38,413 bases of DNA. Source: Candidatus Saccharimonadia bacterium. GTDB taxonomy: Bacteria; Patescibacteriota; Saccharimonadia; Saccharimonadales; Saccharimonadaceae. Below, piece by piece: positions 22,019-30,074 of the stretch (positions are counted from its first letter, which is position 1; each line of letters begins with the position of its first letter). The translations under genes and the position numbers were made by a program. The stretch covers positions 1 to 38,413 of the forward strand of contig JALRDA010000127.1 of assembly GCA_023257145.1 (NCBI GenBank), given 5' to 3'. A model generated the notes under the pieces. The model saw nothing but the letters and a program-made list of their open reading frames with translations, searched no databases and was not told the origin of the DNA.

Positions 22019-22939
22019 ATGAAGATTACAATTTGTGGCTCAATGATCCACGAGCCGCACATGGCTGAAGCGGCTGAGGAGTTGCGGAGTCGAGGATACG
22101 AGGTCGACAAGCCGAATGTTGTCGAGGGGCATGTTTATGCTGATAATCTGGATGCAAACGCCGGATTAAAGCGCGGGTTTATTGATGAGCATTTTGCAAA
22201 AATTGATACGTCTGATGCGATTCTGGTCATTAACGATGATAAGAATGGTATTGCGAATTATATAGGCGGGAATACGCTAATTGAAATCGCGTACGCCTAT
22301 GCACAGGGACTGGAGGTATTTGTGCTTAATCCCATTCCCGAGGTAAACTATGGAGACGAAATACGTGGAATGCACCCTATTGTTCTAAACGGTAGACTAG
22401 AAGCAATCGACGAATACATGCAGACACTGCCTGTCCTAGCTGTAAGTAGTGAAAGTCCCGTCAAACATACAGCTCTAAGTCGCGGGCTTCGTCGAGCGGG
22501 TATTCGGACGCGCCTCACTGGTATCAAAGTTGCTTCGGGAGTGAACGAGCAGCCTATAAGTATCGAAGAGAGCTATGACGGTGCCATCAACCGGCATGCT
22601 CATTTGAAAGCTGCGACGATGGGTGAGGAAGTTACCTATCTCGCGACGATTGAAAGCGGGTATCATACGGTTCATAAAGATCACAATGCGTTCGGCTGCT
22701 CGGCAATCGTGATTGAAAAAGTTAATGGCGAGCAAAAAATAGGTGTTGATCTGGATATCGAGTTTCCTCGATCAATGACGGACAAGATCCCTCAAGAGTA
22801 CCCTGATATCGGTGTATTGGTGCAGCAGGAATATGGTTCGAAATTAAAAGATCCGTACCCCTACTTTACGGGCGGCAAGCTAACACGAGCGCGCGTACTT
22901 GAAAACGCAGTGTATAACTTGGCGATTCAGCTGTCTTGA
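22019..22939 (+). CDS. Nucleoside 2-deoxyribosyltransferase-like / DUF84 NTPase fusion
   Basis: A 306-aa two-domain protein. Residues 1-125 look like the nucleoside 2-deoxyribosyltransferase-like Rossmann fold: KITICGSM at the start, SDAILVINDD (65-74), and GGNTLIEIAYAYAQGLEVFVLNP (83-105, read as two blocks). Residues about 138-306 match the DUF84/YjjX inosine-xanthosine triphosphatase family: VSSESPVKHTAL, the SGVNEQP loop (173-179), SYDGAINRH and a Glu-Ser-Gly-Tyr segment in place of the GIEGG strand. DUF84 enzymes remove non-canonical NTPs. The fusion suggests a nucleotide-pool cleaning enzyme and fits its place right after the nrd operon. AAGGGGAG lies before ATG. Confidence 0.72.
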   Translation: MKITICGSMIHEPHMAEAAEELRSRGYEVDKPNVVEGHVYADNLDANAGLKRGFIDEHFAKIDTSDAILVINDDKNGIANYIGGNTLIEIAYAYAQGLEVFVLNPIPEVNYGDEIRGMHPIVLNGRLEAIDEYMQTLPVLAVSSESPVKHTALSRGLRRAGIRTRLTGIKVASGVNEQPISIEESYDGAINRHAHLKAATMGEEVTYLATIESGYHTVHKDHNAFGCSAIVIEKVNGEQKIGVDLDIEFPRSMTDKIPQEYPDIGVLVQQEYGSKLKDPYPYFTGGKLTRARVLENAVYNLAIQLS

Positions 22940-22997
22940 GCTCGGATCGGGTCATGGCTGCAGTAATGCGTACCAAGGTCTTTGAATAGCAGGCTGA

Positions 22998-23264
22998 TTA
23001 TTTGCCGTTTTTCTCACGGTGCATACAGCCGGGCCAGCAGCAGGGGCGGCGCATGCCTTCGATTAATTCTGTGTAGGTACGCTCGACTCGGCGCTCACGT
23101 GTCTCGATAAGTTTGGCTGACTCAACCCAACACAGCCATTCATTACGCGCCAGTGGCGTGATGTCATTCCAGGCGGCTGCCGCATCAGGATGGGCGACAA
23201 GCGTCTTTTTTAGGTCAGCAGGTAGTGTATGAACCGTACCGCTAAGGAGTGAAAGTGTCTTCAT
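22998..23264 (-). CDS. YdeI/OmpD-associated-like protein
   Basis: An 88-aa protein matching the C-terminal part of the YdeI/OmpD-associated family. LPADLKKTLVAHPDAAAAWN (about residues 14-33), TPLARNEWLCWVESAK (36-51) and RRVERTYTELIEGMRRP are typical, and a cysteine-rich end CCWPGCMHR follows. ATG 23264 was chosen over the longer frame because -10 TATACT lies 9 nt upstream on the minus strand. The cellular role of the family is poorly defined; some members are linked to bacteriocin or peptide tolerance. Confidence 0.75.
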   Translation of the reverse strand: MKTLSLLSGTVHTLPADLKKTLVAHPDAAAAWNDITPLARNEWLCWVESAKLIETRERRVERTYTELIEGMRRPCCWPGCMHREKNGK

Positions 23265-23273
23265 GATACATAT

Positions 23274-23279
23274 AGTATA
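23274..23279 (-). promoter_or_regulatory. -10 element of the YdeI-like gene
   Basis: Minus-strand TATACT (23279-23274), 9 nt before ATG 23264. Confidence 0.5.
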
Positions 23280-23348
23280 CCGCGTTCGCCGTCCGTGGTA
23301 TATGACTAATGTATGTGAGATAGCCAACGACCATCTCGGACGGTATTT

Positions 23349-23357
23349 TGTTATGAT
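23349..23357 (+). promoter_or_regulatory. Extended -10 promoter of the VOC gene
   Basis: TGT (23349-23351) followed by TATGAT (23352-23357). The leader of about 28 nt carries AAGGAGG at 23381-23387. Confidence 0.5.
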
Positions 23358-23391
23358 AGAGCTAGGACGTTATAACAAGCAAGGAGGATTT

Positions 23392-23844
23392 ATGGAGCAA
23401 AAAATCACACCGAATTTATGGTTCGATGGAAATGCACAGGAAGCGGTTGATTACTACGTGTCTGTTTTTCCAGACAGTAAGATCTCTGGTACGTCATATT
23501 ACCCTAGCGAAGGACTAGCTGATTTTCAGCAGCATCTAGCTGGTCAGCCACTAACGATTGATTTTGAACTAAGCGGCAATCGGTTTACTGTAATTAATGC
23601 CGACCCTGAGTTTAAATTTAATGAATCTATCTCTTTTGTTGTGACATGTAAAGATCAAGAAGAGATCGATTATTATTGGGAGAAACTTTCTCGCGTACCC
23701 GAGTCTGAGCAGTGCGGCTGGTGTAAAGATCAATTCGGCTTGAGTTGGCAAATTGTTCCGAAGGATATGGGGGCGCTTATGCAAAAGCCTGAAGCGTTTG
23801 CGCATATGATGCAGATGAAAAAGCTTGTGATCGCTGATTTCTAG
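23392..23844 (+). CDS. VOC-superfamily protein (PhnB / 3-demethylubiquinone methyltransferase-like)
   Basis: A 150-aa protein of the glyoxalase-fold family formerly called 3-demethylubiquinone-9 3-methyltransferase. It shows ITPNLWFDGNAQEAVDYYVS (5-24), the SKISGTSYYP strand, LTIDFELSGNRFTVINADP, SFVVTCKDQEEIDYYWEKL, CGWCKDQFGLSWQIVP and a terminal MMQMKKL helix. Members bind small ligands; the reaction is unknown. ATG 23392 was chosen because AAGGAGG lies 4 nt upstream; the open frame extends further left. A strong terminator follows. Confidence 0.85.
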   Translation: MEQKITPNLWFDGNAQEAVDYYVSVFPDSKISGTSYYPSEGLADFQQHLAGQPLTIDFELSGNRFTVINADPEFKFNESISFVVTCKDQEEIDYYWEKLSRVPESEQCGWCKDQFGLSWQIVPKDMGALMQKPEAFAHMMQMKKLVIADF

Positions 23845-23858
23845 CACACAATTAGATT

Positions 23859-23900
23859 AAAAAAGAGTTGCTATATATTGTATAGCAACTCTTTTTTAAA
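23859..23900. terminator. Strong 17-bp terminator hairpin
   Basis: A 17-nt arm at 23859-23875 (A6, then GAGTTGCTATA) pairs perfectly with 23881-23897 around a 5-nt loop, ending in T6. The symmetrical A/T ends would allow termination in either direction. Confidence 0.92.
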
Positions 23901-23905
23901 AGGTG

Positions 23906-23911
23906 TATACT
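23906..23911 (+). promoter_or_regulatory. -10 element of zwf
   Basis: TATACT (23906-23911) preceded directly by TG, 9 nt before ATG 23921. It begins only 9 bp after the terminator stem. Confidence 0.6.
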
Positions 23912-23920
23912 AAAATAAGT

Positions 23921-25201
23921 ATGAAAACGAAACTACTTATCTATGGCATCACTGGTGATCTTTCGACGCGCAAATTATTGCCAGCGCTCAAGCAAATTAT
24001 TGGCACTGGTGATTTTAATGATCTTTCAATCATCGGTGTCTCGCGCCGGGAAGTGGATGTTGATGCACTCCTTCAGTCATCACTGGGCGACACAAGTCTG
24101 AAGGATAAGGTTTCGATCTTTTCAATGGACCTTGCGAATGCTAATGATTATCAAAAACTAAAGGAGTATTTGGCGCTCGCGGATGACGAGCAGTTACTGG
24201 CATATCTGTCGGTTCCACCTCAAGCAGCGACAAGTATTGTTGATTTCATGGGTGCGGCGGGAATCAATACGCCAAACGTAAAGATTTTGTTTGAGAAGCC
24301 TTTTGGCGTCGACTTGGCCTCTGCTGAAGATGCTATCTCTCGTACAGCGCGCTATTATCATGAAGATCAGCTATATCGTATCGATCACTATCTGGCAAAA
24401 GAAATGGCACAAAACATTGTCGCATTTCGTGGTGGTAATGCACTGTTTAGTAACATATGGAATAATGTATTTATCGAAGGAATCGAGATTATTGCCACTG
24501 AAAAGATTGGTATCGAGGGGCGAGCTGATTTTTACGAGCAGACCGGCGCATTGCGCGATTTTGTTCAAGGGCATTTGATGCAACTACTGGCGCTGACACT
24601 TATGGATATTCCGCATGATTTCGAATGGTCAGAATTACCGCAGCTTCGCCTGCGTGCGCTTGAACAGCTGCAAATTGCTGATCCAGCAAAAACTATCAGA
24701 GCACAATACGAAGGCTATCAAGACGAAGCACAAAACCCTGGCAGTCTGACAGAGACGTTCGTATCGATCGAGCTGGCATCTAATCAGCCGCGATGGCAGG
24801 ATGTGCCAATACGGCTGGTGACGGGAAAAGCGCTTGATGTAAAGACCTCTGAAATACGCATTCACCTAAAGAAACTACACGAAGCCCAAAGCAACACGAT
24901 CGTCTTTCGTATTCAACCAAATGAAGGTATCGACATCGAGTTGTTCACGAAAAAACCAGGATACGACCGAGAGTTTGAAACGCGCCATCTTGATTTGATG
25001 CTGTCAAACGATGCGCACCTACCTGATGCCTACGAGCAGGTGATCGTCGATGCAATTCGTAGCCATAAGAATCTCTTTACGAGTAGCGACGAAATTCTTC
25101 GTAGCTGGCAAGTTGTAAAGCCAATTCAAGATGCATGGAAAATGGACAATCAGCCGCTACGCCAGTACACACCGCAATCGCGGATCGAAGAGATTATTTA
25201 A
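23921..25201 (+). CDS. zwf: Glucose-6-phosphate dehydrogenase
   Basis: Oxidises glucose-6-phosphate to 6-phosphogluconolactone with NAD(P)+, the entry to the pentose phosphate pathway. The 426-aa protein has the coenzyme motif GITGDLSTRKLLPAL (residues about 8-22), substrate block RIDHYLAKE and FEKPFG. It is shorter than the usual 480-510 aa, mostly through C-terminal trimming. A GTG at 23903 extends the frame, but the -10 at 23906-23911 makes ATG 23921 the start. NADPH from this step could feed the thioredoxin system that reduces RNR. The stop overlaps the convergent prepilin stop by 3 bases. Confidence 0.9.
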   Translation: MKTKLLIYGITGDLSTRKLLPALKQIIGTGDFNDLSIIGVSRREVDVDALLQSSLGDTSLKDKVSIFSMDLANANDYQKLKEYLALADDEQLLAYLSVPPQAATSIVDFMGAAGINTPNVKILFEKPFGVDLASAEDAISRTARYYHEDQLYRIDHYLAKEMAQNIVAFRGGNALFSNIWNNVFIEGIEIIATEKIGIEGRADFYEQTGALRDFVQGHLMQLLALTLMDIPHDFEWSELPQLRLRALEQLQIADPAKTIRAQYEGYQDEAQNPGSLTETFVSIELASNQPRWQDVPIRLVTGKALDVKTSEIRIHLKKLHEAQSNTIVFRIQPNEGIDIELFTKKPGYDREFETRHLDLMLSNDAHLPDAYEQVIVDAIRSHKNLFTSSDEILRSWQVVKPIQDAWKMDNQPLRQYTPQSRIEEII

Positions 25202-25719
25202 CACGCAGCTGATGTGCGAGGGATATAGCGGTACGGCGAATAAGCGGCCGTGCCATTGCCGGTGAATGTTGCAATTTGATCCTGCGAGCAGGATTCTCCC
25301 TCATTTTCATCGAGGATGTACGGATTACCTCGTGCGTCACCCGATTTTAAGCTATCTAGATTCATGCCAGCAGCAGTGCCGATCTTGGTAAGGTTATCGT
25401 AGTAGCGCGTCCAACAGAGATGTGTTTTTGCAAGATCTCTCGGCTCGACATTGCCCGGGTTTCCTGATGACACTGCGCAGCCGCCAGCAGACCAAGTGCT
25501 GCCGGTAATGTCTTTCAAGACCTTGTCGTCATTAATGCGGGCGGCGTGAATCGCTTTAGCGTACAGGGCGGTGTCACTGTCCTTTTTGGCGGTTTTTGCT
25601 CTGTCTTGTATGCCGTTATAGGCAACGATAGTAATCGCGGCTAAAATGCCAATCACCACAATAACGATGAGTAGTTCGACAATGGTAAATCCGGTAGAAT
25701 GTGAGTGAGTTTTGGTCAT
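25198..25719 (-). CDS. Type IV pilin-like protein (prepilin 2)
   Basis: A 173-aa prepilin from ATG 25719. The leader MTKTHSHSTG precedes the same class III signal as prepilin 1 (FTIVELLIVIVVIGILAA, then ITIVAYNGIQDRA). The C-terminal domain differs from that of prepilin 1 and contains four Cys (in GGCAVSS, HLCWTRY, ESCSQ and the last residue), allowing two disulfides. The shared N-terminus and divergent heads suggest major and minor pilins made by one machine. A TTATAT -10-like element lies about 11 nt before ATG. It ends overlapping zwf tail to tail. Confidence 0.9.
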   Translation of the reverse strand: MTKTHSHSTGFTIVELLIVIVVIGILAAITIVAYNGIQDRAKTAKKDSDTALYAKAIHAARINDDKVLKDITGSTWSAGGCAVSSGNPGNVEPRDLAKTHLCWTRYYDNLTKIGTAAGMNLDSLKSGDARGNPYILDENEGESCSQDQIATFTGNGTAAYSPYRYIPRTSAAC

Positions 25720-25805
25720 AATTTTGCTGGATATAATTGGTTTGACTATAGCAAAGAGTAGCCATAACCGCAATTAATTACTCGGCTCAAAGCTCGGGAC
25801 TGTTT

Positions 25806-25849
25806 ACATATAGCGTAGTGCAAATATCACAACATACTATATATAGCGT
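25806..25849 (+). promoter_or_regulatory. pyrG operator-like repeat pair
   Basis: TATAGCGTAGTGCAA (starting 25809) and TATAGCGTAGTCCAA (starting 25842) are direct repeats 33 bp apart. The second belongs to ATACTATATATAGCGT (25834-25849), which matches the nrd palindrome at 17764-17779 at 14 of 16 positions. Two sites three helical turns apart is typical of NrdR-like cooperative binding. They lie just upstream of the pyrG promoter. Confidence 0.6.
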
Positions 25850-25864
25850 AGTCCAATGAATTGA

Positions 25865-25873
25865 TGCTACAAT
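25865..25873 (+). promoter_or_regulatory. pyrG promoter
   Basis: TGC (25865-25867) plus TACAAT (25868-25873), an extended -10 without a clear -35. The leader of about 20 nt carries GGAGGTGA (25884-25891). Confidence 0.6.
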
Positions 25874-25900
25874 AAAATCCCATGGAGGTGACAAGCTAAT

Positions 25901-27490
25901 ATGGGTAAAACACAAAAATATATCTTTGTAACTGGGGGTGTACTTTCCGGGGTAGGGAAAGGCATTACGGCCGCAAGTATCGGTGCGGTATTGCAGGCAA
26001 AAGGTGCAACTGTGTCAATTCAAAAATGTGATCCGTATCTCAATGTTGATGCGGGTCTTTTAAATCCCGCGGAACACGGTGAGTGTTTTGTCACCAAAGA
26101 CGGCGCCGAGACAGATCTCGATTTGGGTCACTACGAACGATTCTTAGACATCGAACTGACACAGAAGTCTGCAACGCTGGCAGGGCGATTATTATCTGAA
26201 CTAATTATGGATGAGCGTGCTGGCAAGTTTGGTGGCAAGACTGTGCAGCTTGTACCGCATTTGACGCAGTCGATTCAGCGGGCAATTGAAGATGCCGCTG
26301 AAGGCAGTGATATTCATATTGTCGAGATTGGTGGAACAGTCGGTGACTATGAGGGCCTGAGCTTTATCGAGGCAATTCGCGAACTTGGACAGAAAGTTGG
26401 TCGAGCAAATTGTTTGTTCGTGCATGTGGTATATGTGCCGTTCATTAGCACGAGTAAAGAATTCAAGTCAAAACCAGCCCAAAATGCCCTTAATGATCTG
26501 CGTGGATTTGGTATTGTGCCTGATAGCGTGATTGTCCGGACTGATCTGCCTGCACCAGCAAATATTGCCAGTAAAATCAGTCTCTTTGGTGGCGTACCGC
26601 TTGAAGCGGTATTGATGCAGCCGAACGTTGATACGGTATTTCGTATTCCGGAAACTATCGCCAAAAGTGGACTGCATACATTATTGACGCAGTTTTCCGG
26701 CTTGTCCGCCGAACCAAATCTTGCGAAGTGGAAAAAGATTATCGCCGCCCAAAATAAGCTACCGGAAACAATCATTCGTGTTGGACTAGTGGCCAAATAC
26801 ATGGATAACGAAGACACCTACATCTCCGTTCTTGAAGCCATCAAAGCCGCAGCCTGGCAGCAAAAAGTGGGTGTGGATATCGTGTGGATTAATGCGGAAG
26901 CAGCCACCAAAGCAGATTTTGAAAGTGTCGATGCAATTTTGGTGCCAGGTGGCTTTGGCGCGCGCGGCGTCGAGGGGAAGATTGCTGCTGCTCGCTACGC
27001 GCTTGAAAATAATGTGCCATACCTGGGGATCTGTTTGGGGCTACAGGTGGCGGTGATCGCTGCAGCGCGAAAGGCTGGCCTCACTGATGCAAACAGCAGC
27101 GAATTTGATCCGAAAACGATGCGTAACGTTGTGTACATTATGGAAGGGCAGCAGGGCAAGGAGTCGACTGGCGGTACGCTTCGTCTGGGTGATTATCCGG
27201 CGATTCTCACGCCAAAGTCTGTGCTTGCTAAGACATATAAAGCAACAACCGCCATCGAGCGACATCGCCACCGCTACGAAGTAAATCAAGCATTCAAAGA
27301 AGACATCATTAAGGGTGGTCTTGCGATCACTGGTACGTCGCCTGATGGAAAGTTAGTGGAATTTGTCGAAGCACCCCTGAACAATTATTTTGTCGCCACG
27401 CAGGCGCACCCCGAATTCAAAAGCCGACCGTCACGGGCGCATCCTCTGTTTGTTGGGCTAATCAAGCAAGCTTTTATTGACAAAAAGTAG
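25901..27490 (+). CDS. pyrG: CTP synthase
   Basis: Makes CTP from UTP, ATP and glutamine in the cytoplasm, the only de novo source of cytidine nucleotides. The 529-aa protein has an N-terminal synthetase domain with P-loop GVLSGVGKGI (residues about 13-22) and the blocks QKCDPYLNVDAG and EIGGTVGDYEG. The C-terminal class I glutamine amidotransferase domain has nucleophile Cys378 in YLGICLGLQ and the His-Glu pair in QAHPEFKSRP. The length is near normal (535-550). GGAGGTGA lies 9 nt before ATG. An nrd-like box upstream suggests that its expression is tied to dNTP demand. Confidence 0.96.
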   Translation: MGKTQKYIFVTGGVLSGVGKGITAASIGAVLQAKGATVSIQKCDPYLNVDAGLLNPAEHGECFVTKDGAETDLDLGHYERFLDIELTQKSATLAGRLLSELIMDERAGKFGGKTVQLVPHLTQSIQRAIEDAAEGSDIHIVEIGGTVGDYEGLSFIEAIRELGQKVGRANCLFVHVVYVPFISTSKEFKSKPAQNALNDLRGFGIVPDSVIVRTDLPAPANIASKISLFGGVPLEAVLMQPNVDTVFRIPETIAKSGLHTLLTQFSGLSAEPNLAKWKKIIAAQNKLPETIIRVGLVAKYMDNEDTYISVLEAIKAAAWQQKVGVDIVWINAEAATKADFESVDAILVPGGFGARGVEGKIAAARYALENNVPYLGICLGLQVAVIAAARKAGLTDANSSEFDPKTMRNVVYIMEGQQGKESTGGTLRLGDYPAILTPKSVLAKTYKATTAIERHRHRYEVNQAFKEDIIKGGLAITGTSPDGKLVEFVEAPLNNYFVATQAHPEFKSRPSRAHPLFVGLIKQAFIDKK

Positions 27491-27505
27491 CAAAAGTGCT
27501 AATGT
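27477..27505 (+). promoter_or_regulatory. Promoter of the 27539 small gene
   Basis: TTGACA (27477-27482, within the last pyrG codons), 17-bp spacer ending in TGC, then TAATGT (27500-27505). It is identical in architecture and hexamers to the promoter at 1242-1270. Confidence 0.65.
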
Positions 27506-27538
27506 TAATACAAAGGAAATAATAAAACAAACAAACAT

Positions 27539-27694
27539 ATGGCCGAAGAAAAACTAGATACAGTAACACCGACAAGCGACGACCTCAGCGTCTTGCGTGT
27601 TTTGCTTCATACTATCAAAGGAATTAGCCCGATTTCGACAACCGATGGCTATTTGCCCGTCGACACCGTCGACGACGTGCTGACGGATAATTAA
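27539..27694 (+). CDS. Hypothetical 51-aa acidic protein
   Basis: An ATG-started frame MAEEKLDTVTPTSDD...VLTDN between pyrG and argS. It is acidic, with a central helix-like segment LSVLRVLLHTIKGI (residues 16-29) and a terminal VDTVDDVL. It has a good promoter (27477-27505) but no Shine-Dalgarno sequence, only GGAAAT in a leader of about 27 nt. No family is recognised. Codon choice looks like that of its neighbours, which favours a real gene. Confidence 0.55.
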   Translation: MAEEKLDTVTPTSDDLSVLRVLLHTIKGISPISTTDGYLPVDTVDDVLTDN

Positions 27695-27711
27695 GAGCTA
27701 TTCCCCTTATT

Positions 27712-27720
27712 TGCTATACT
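27712..27720 (+). promoter_or_regulatory. Extended -10 promoter of argS
   Basis: TGC (27712-27714) plus TATACT (27715-27720), 7 nt before ATG 27728; leaderless. Confidence 0.65.
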
Positions 27721-27727
27721 GATAGTA

Positions 27728-29392
27728 ATGGAAGATAAAGTTTCTCAACTTGTTAAAGCGCTTTTTGACGTTGATGTCAGTGTTGTTTTAACGCGCCCTG
27801 ATCCGCAGTTTGGTGACTATGCCACCAATGTCGCAATGCAGCTGGCAAAGCCACTTGGTAAAAATCCGCGTGAAATCGCCGAGCAAATCGCCGAAAGTCT
27901 TCGCGAGAACGAGGATTTTTCAGAGGTATCTATCGCTGGCCCTGGATTTATTAATATCCGTCTTGCGGATGCGGCGTTGCTTGCCTTGACGCATAACAAC
28001 CCGCGACCACTATACGAGGGCCGTAATATCGTATTTGAATACAGCTGCCCAAATGCCTTTAAGGAGCTGCATACCGGCCATCTATACCAGACGGTTTTTG
28101 GTGATATCGCATCGCGACTCATGTTAGTTGGCGGTGCAAATCTCCAGCGTACAAGTTTTGGCGGGGATGTTGGACTACATGTTGCGAAGTGTCTATGGGG
28201 AATGGTAGCCGAACTTCAGGGTGAGTATCCTGAAAAGCTCGATACGGTAGTTGCGGCTGATGCATTTGCGCGCTCTCGCTGGATTAGTAGCTGCTACGTG
28301 CGCGGCGCGAAAGCATACGAAGACGACGCCAAGACAAAGACTGATATTGATGAGCTCAATAAGACAATCTACGGATTCCATGCTAGTGACGATCATTCGT
28401 CACCGCTTGCGCAGATGTACTGGACGACGCGCCAGTGGAGTTTTGATTATTTCGATGCGTTCTATAAATTGATTGATGTCGAAACAATGCGCTACTATCC
28501 CGAGAGTCAGACGGCACCGGTTGGTATGGAAGTGGTGAAGGCGCAACTGGAAAAAGGACTACTGAAAGAGTCTGATGGTGCAATTGTATTTGAAGGTGAT
28601 GAATCGAAACATCTACATACGCGCGTTTTTGTTACTTCAAAGGGGCTACCGACATACGAAACAAAAGACATTGGCGTCATTTGGATGGAAAAGCAGGACT
28701 ATAATTTTGAGCATCGCTATTTGCTGACAGGTAACGACCAAAAGGAGTACATGCGTGTTGTATATGCGGCGGCAGAGGCGTTTCGGCCTGAACTTGCCGG
28801 TACGATGACCCATCTAACAAACGGGACAGTGAAGTTTGCCGATGGCAAAAAAATGAGCTCTCGCCTTGGTAACGTCACCCGCGCGCTTGATGTGATTGAT
28901 ATCGTCCGCGAAAAAGTCGGAGAGTTGGTTGAAGATAAAACTTTGATTGATCAAATTACGCTTGGAGCAATTAAATATGCATTTGCCCGCTATAAACTAG
29001 GTGGCGATATTGCATTTGATATTGAAGAAACAGTGAGCCTTCAAGGTAACTCGGGTCCGTATCTGCAGTATGCACACGCACGCGCCCGCCGCATCCTTGA
29101 GAAGGTTGATTCGTACGGGGCGCCAAGCGTTATCTACGACGAAGACCGAGTACTGGTGCGCAAACTAGGTGAGTACGCCGAAGTGTTAGAGCAATCCATC
29201 CGCACACTGGAACCGCATCATATCTGCAACTATCTATTTGAGCTTGCCCAGGAATTTAATCGCTACTATGAAAAAAATCAGGTTGCCGGCAACGAGCGTG
29301 AGTCTCACCGCGCGGGTATCGTTGCACTCTACACCGATACGCTAGCGGCCGGCCTTTCAATCCTTGGTATTGACGCCCCAGAGAAAATGTAA
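27728..29392 (+). CDS. argS: Arginyl-tRNA synthetase
   Basis: Class I synthetase charging tRNA-Arg. The 554-aa protein has the N-terminal Add-1 type domain (residues about 1-95, with PQFGDYATNVAMQLAK and GPGFINIRL). The HIGH-like motif is HTGH near residue 115, followed by GDIASRL and FGGDVGLHVAK. The KMSKS-like motif is GKKMSSRLGN near residue 374, and an anticodon-binding helical domain ends the protein. It is leaderless by promoter position. The next gene overlaps it by one base (TAATG). Confidence 0.95.
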   Translation: MEDKVSQLVKALFDVDVSVVLTRPDPQFGDYATNVAMQLAKPLGKNPREIAEQIAESLRENEDFSEVSIAGPGFINIRLADAALLALTHNNPRPLYEGRNIVFEYSCPNAFKELHTGHLYQTVFGDIASRLMLVGGANLQRTSFGGDVGLHVAKCLWGMVAELQGEYPEKLDTVVAADAFARSRWISSCYVRGAKAYEDDAKTKTDIDELNKTIYGFHASDDHSSPLAQMYWTTRQWSFDYFDAFYKLIDVETMRYYPESQTAPVGMEVVKAQLEKGLLKESDGAIVFEGDESKHLHTRVFVTSKGLPTYETKDIGVIWMEKQDYNFEHRYLLTGNDQKEYMRVVYAAAEAFRPELAGTMTHLTNGTVKFADGKKMSSRLGNVTRALDVIDIVREKVGELVEDKTLIDQITLGAIKYAFARYKLGGDIAFDIEETVSLQGNSGPYLQYAHARARRILEKVDSYGAPSVIYDEDRVLVRKLGEYAEVLEQSIRTLEPHHICNYLFELAQEFNRYYEKNQVAGNERESHRAGIVALYTDTLAAGLSILGIDAPEKM

Positions 29393-30030
29393 TGTATAAA
29401 CAGCCGAATGACTTCGGTTCTATACGTCGTCACGTGTGGACGTTGCCGTTTACGGCAATGATCTTTGCCGGTATATTTTTATCGACAATCCGCGGCGACA
29501 TGGGGCATGTGGCGATTTGTATTTTTTTGGTGATTGCGAGTTTGTTGCCGCTGGTAATCGAGCGAATCTGGCGGGTGCGTCTGCCGACATTTATTCAGGT
29601 CGCATACGTGGCATTTCTCTTTCTATCGATGTTTAGCGGCGAGGTACTAGGGATGTATAGTCGGTTTTATCCATGGGACGACATGATGCATTTTATTTCT
29701 GGGTTGTTTGTTGGGTTTGGCGCGATGTTGTGGCTAATTAGTATTTACGACCGCGAAAAAGTAGTGGTCGCCCCATGGGTTATGGGGTTGAGCGTTTTTT
29801 GCATTGGAGCGACGATCGCAGTCTTGTGGGAAGTAGTTGAGTTTTCGAGTGATCAACTGTTTGGTACCTTTACGCAGCGACAAGATTTGTTCGATACAAT
29901 GACTGATTTGATATACGGGACGGGTAGCGCACTTATCATTGCGTTACTTTTAAGTCGTGCCTTGGGGGGTAAGTACAGTTTTGGCATGGATCGTATCATT
30001 TCGTATTATCGACGATTAAATCGTGACTAA
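29392..30030 (+). CDS. Multi-pass membrane protein (DUF2238/YjdF-like)
   Basis: A 212-aa protein with five or six membrane helices, at about residues 17-32, 37-56, 66-86, 98-115, 128-146 and 172-190. Conserved-looking intramembrane polar residues occur in WDDMMHFISG (about 95-104) and in WEVVEFSSDQLFG, and with FDTMTDLIYGTGSAL they resemble the YjdF/DUF2238 family of unknown function. It starts on the last base of argS (TAATG), so its translation is coupled to argS. Confidence 0.75.
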   Translation: MYKQPNDFGSIRRHVWTLPFTAMIFAGIFLSTIRGDMGHVAICIFLVIASLLPLVIERIWRVRLPTFIQVAYVAFLFLSMFSGEVLGMYSRFYPWDDMMHFISGLFVGFGAMLWLISIYDREKVVVAPWVMGLSVFCIGATIAVLWEVVEFSSDQLFGTFTQRQDLFDTMTDLIYGTGSALIIALLLSRALGGKYSFGMDRIISYYRRLNRD

Positions 30031-30074
30031 ACTCTTTTTGGTGTATACTTTTGGTATAAAAAGAAAGGGCTAGT

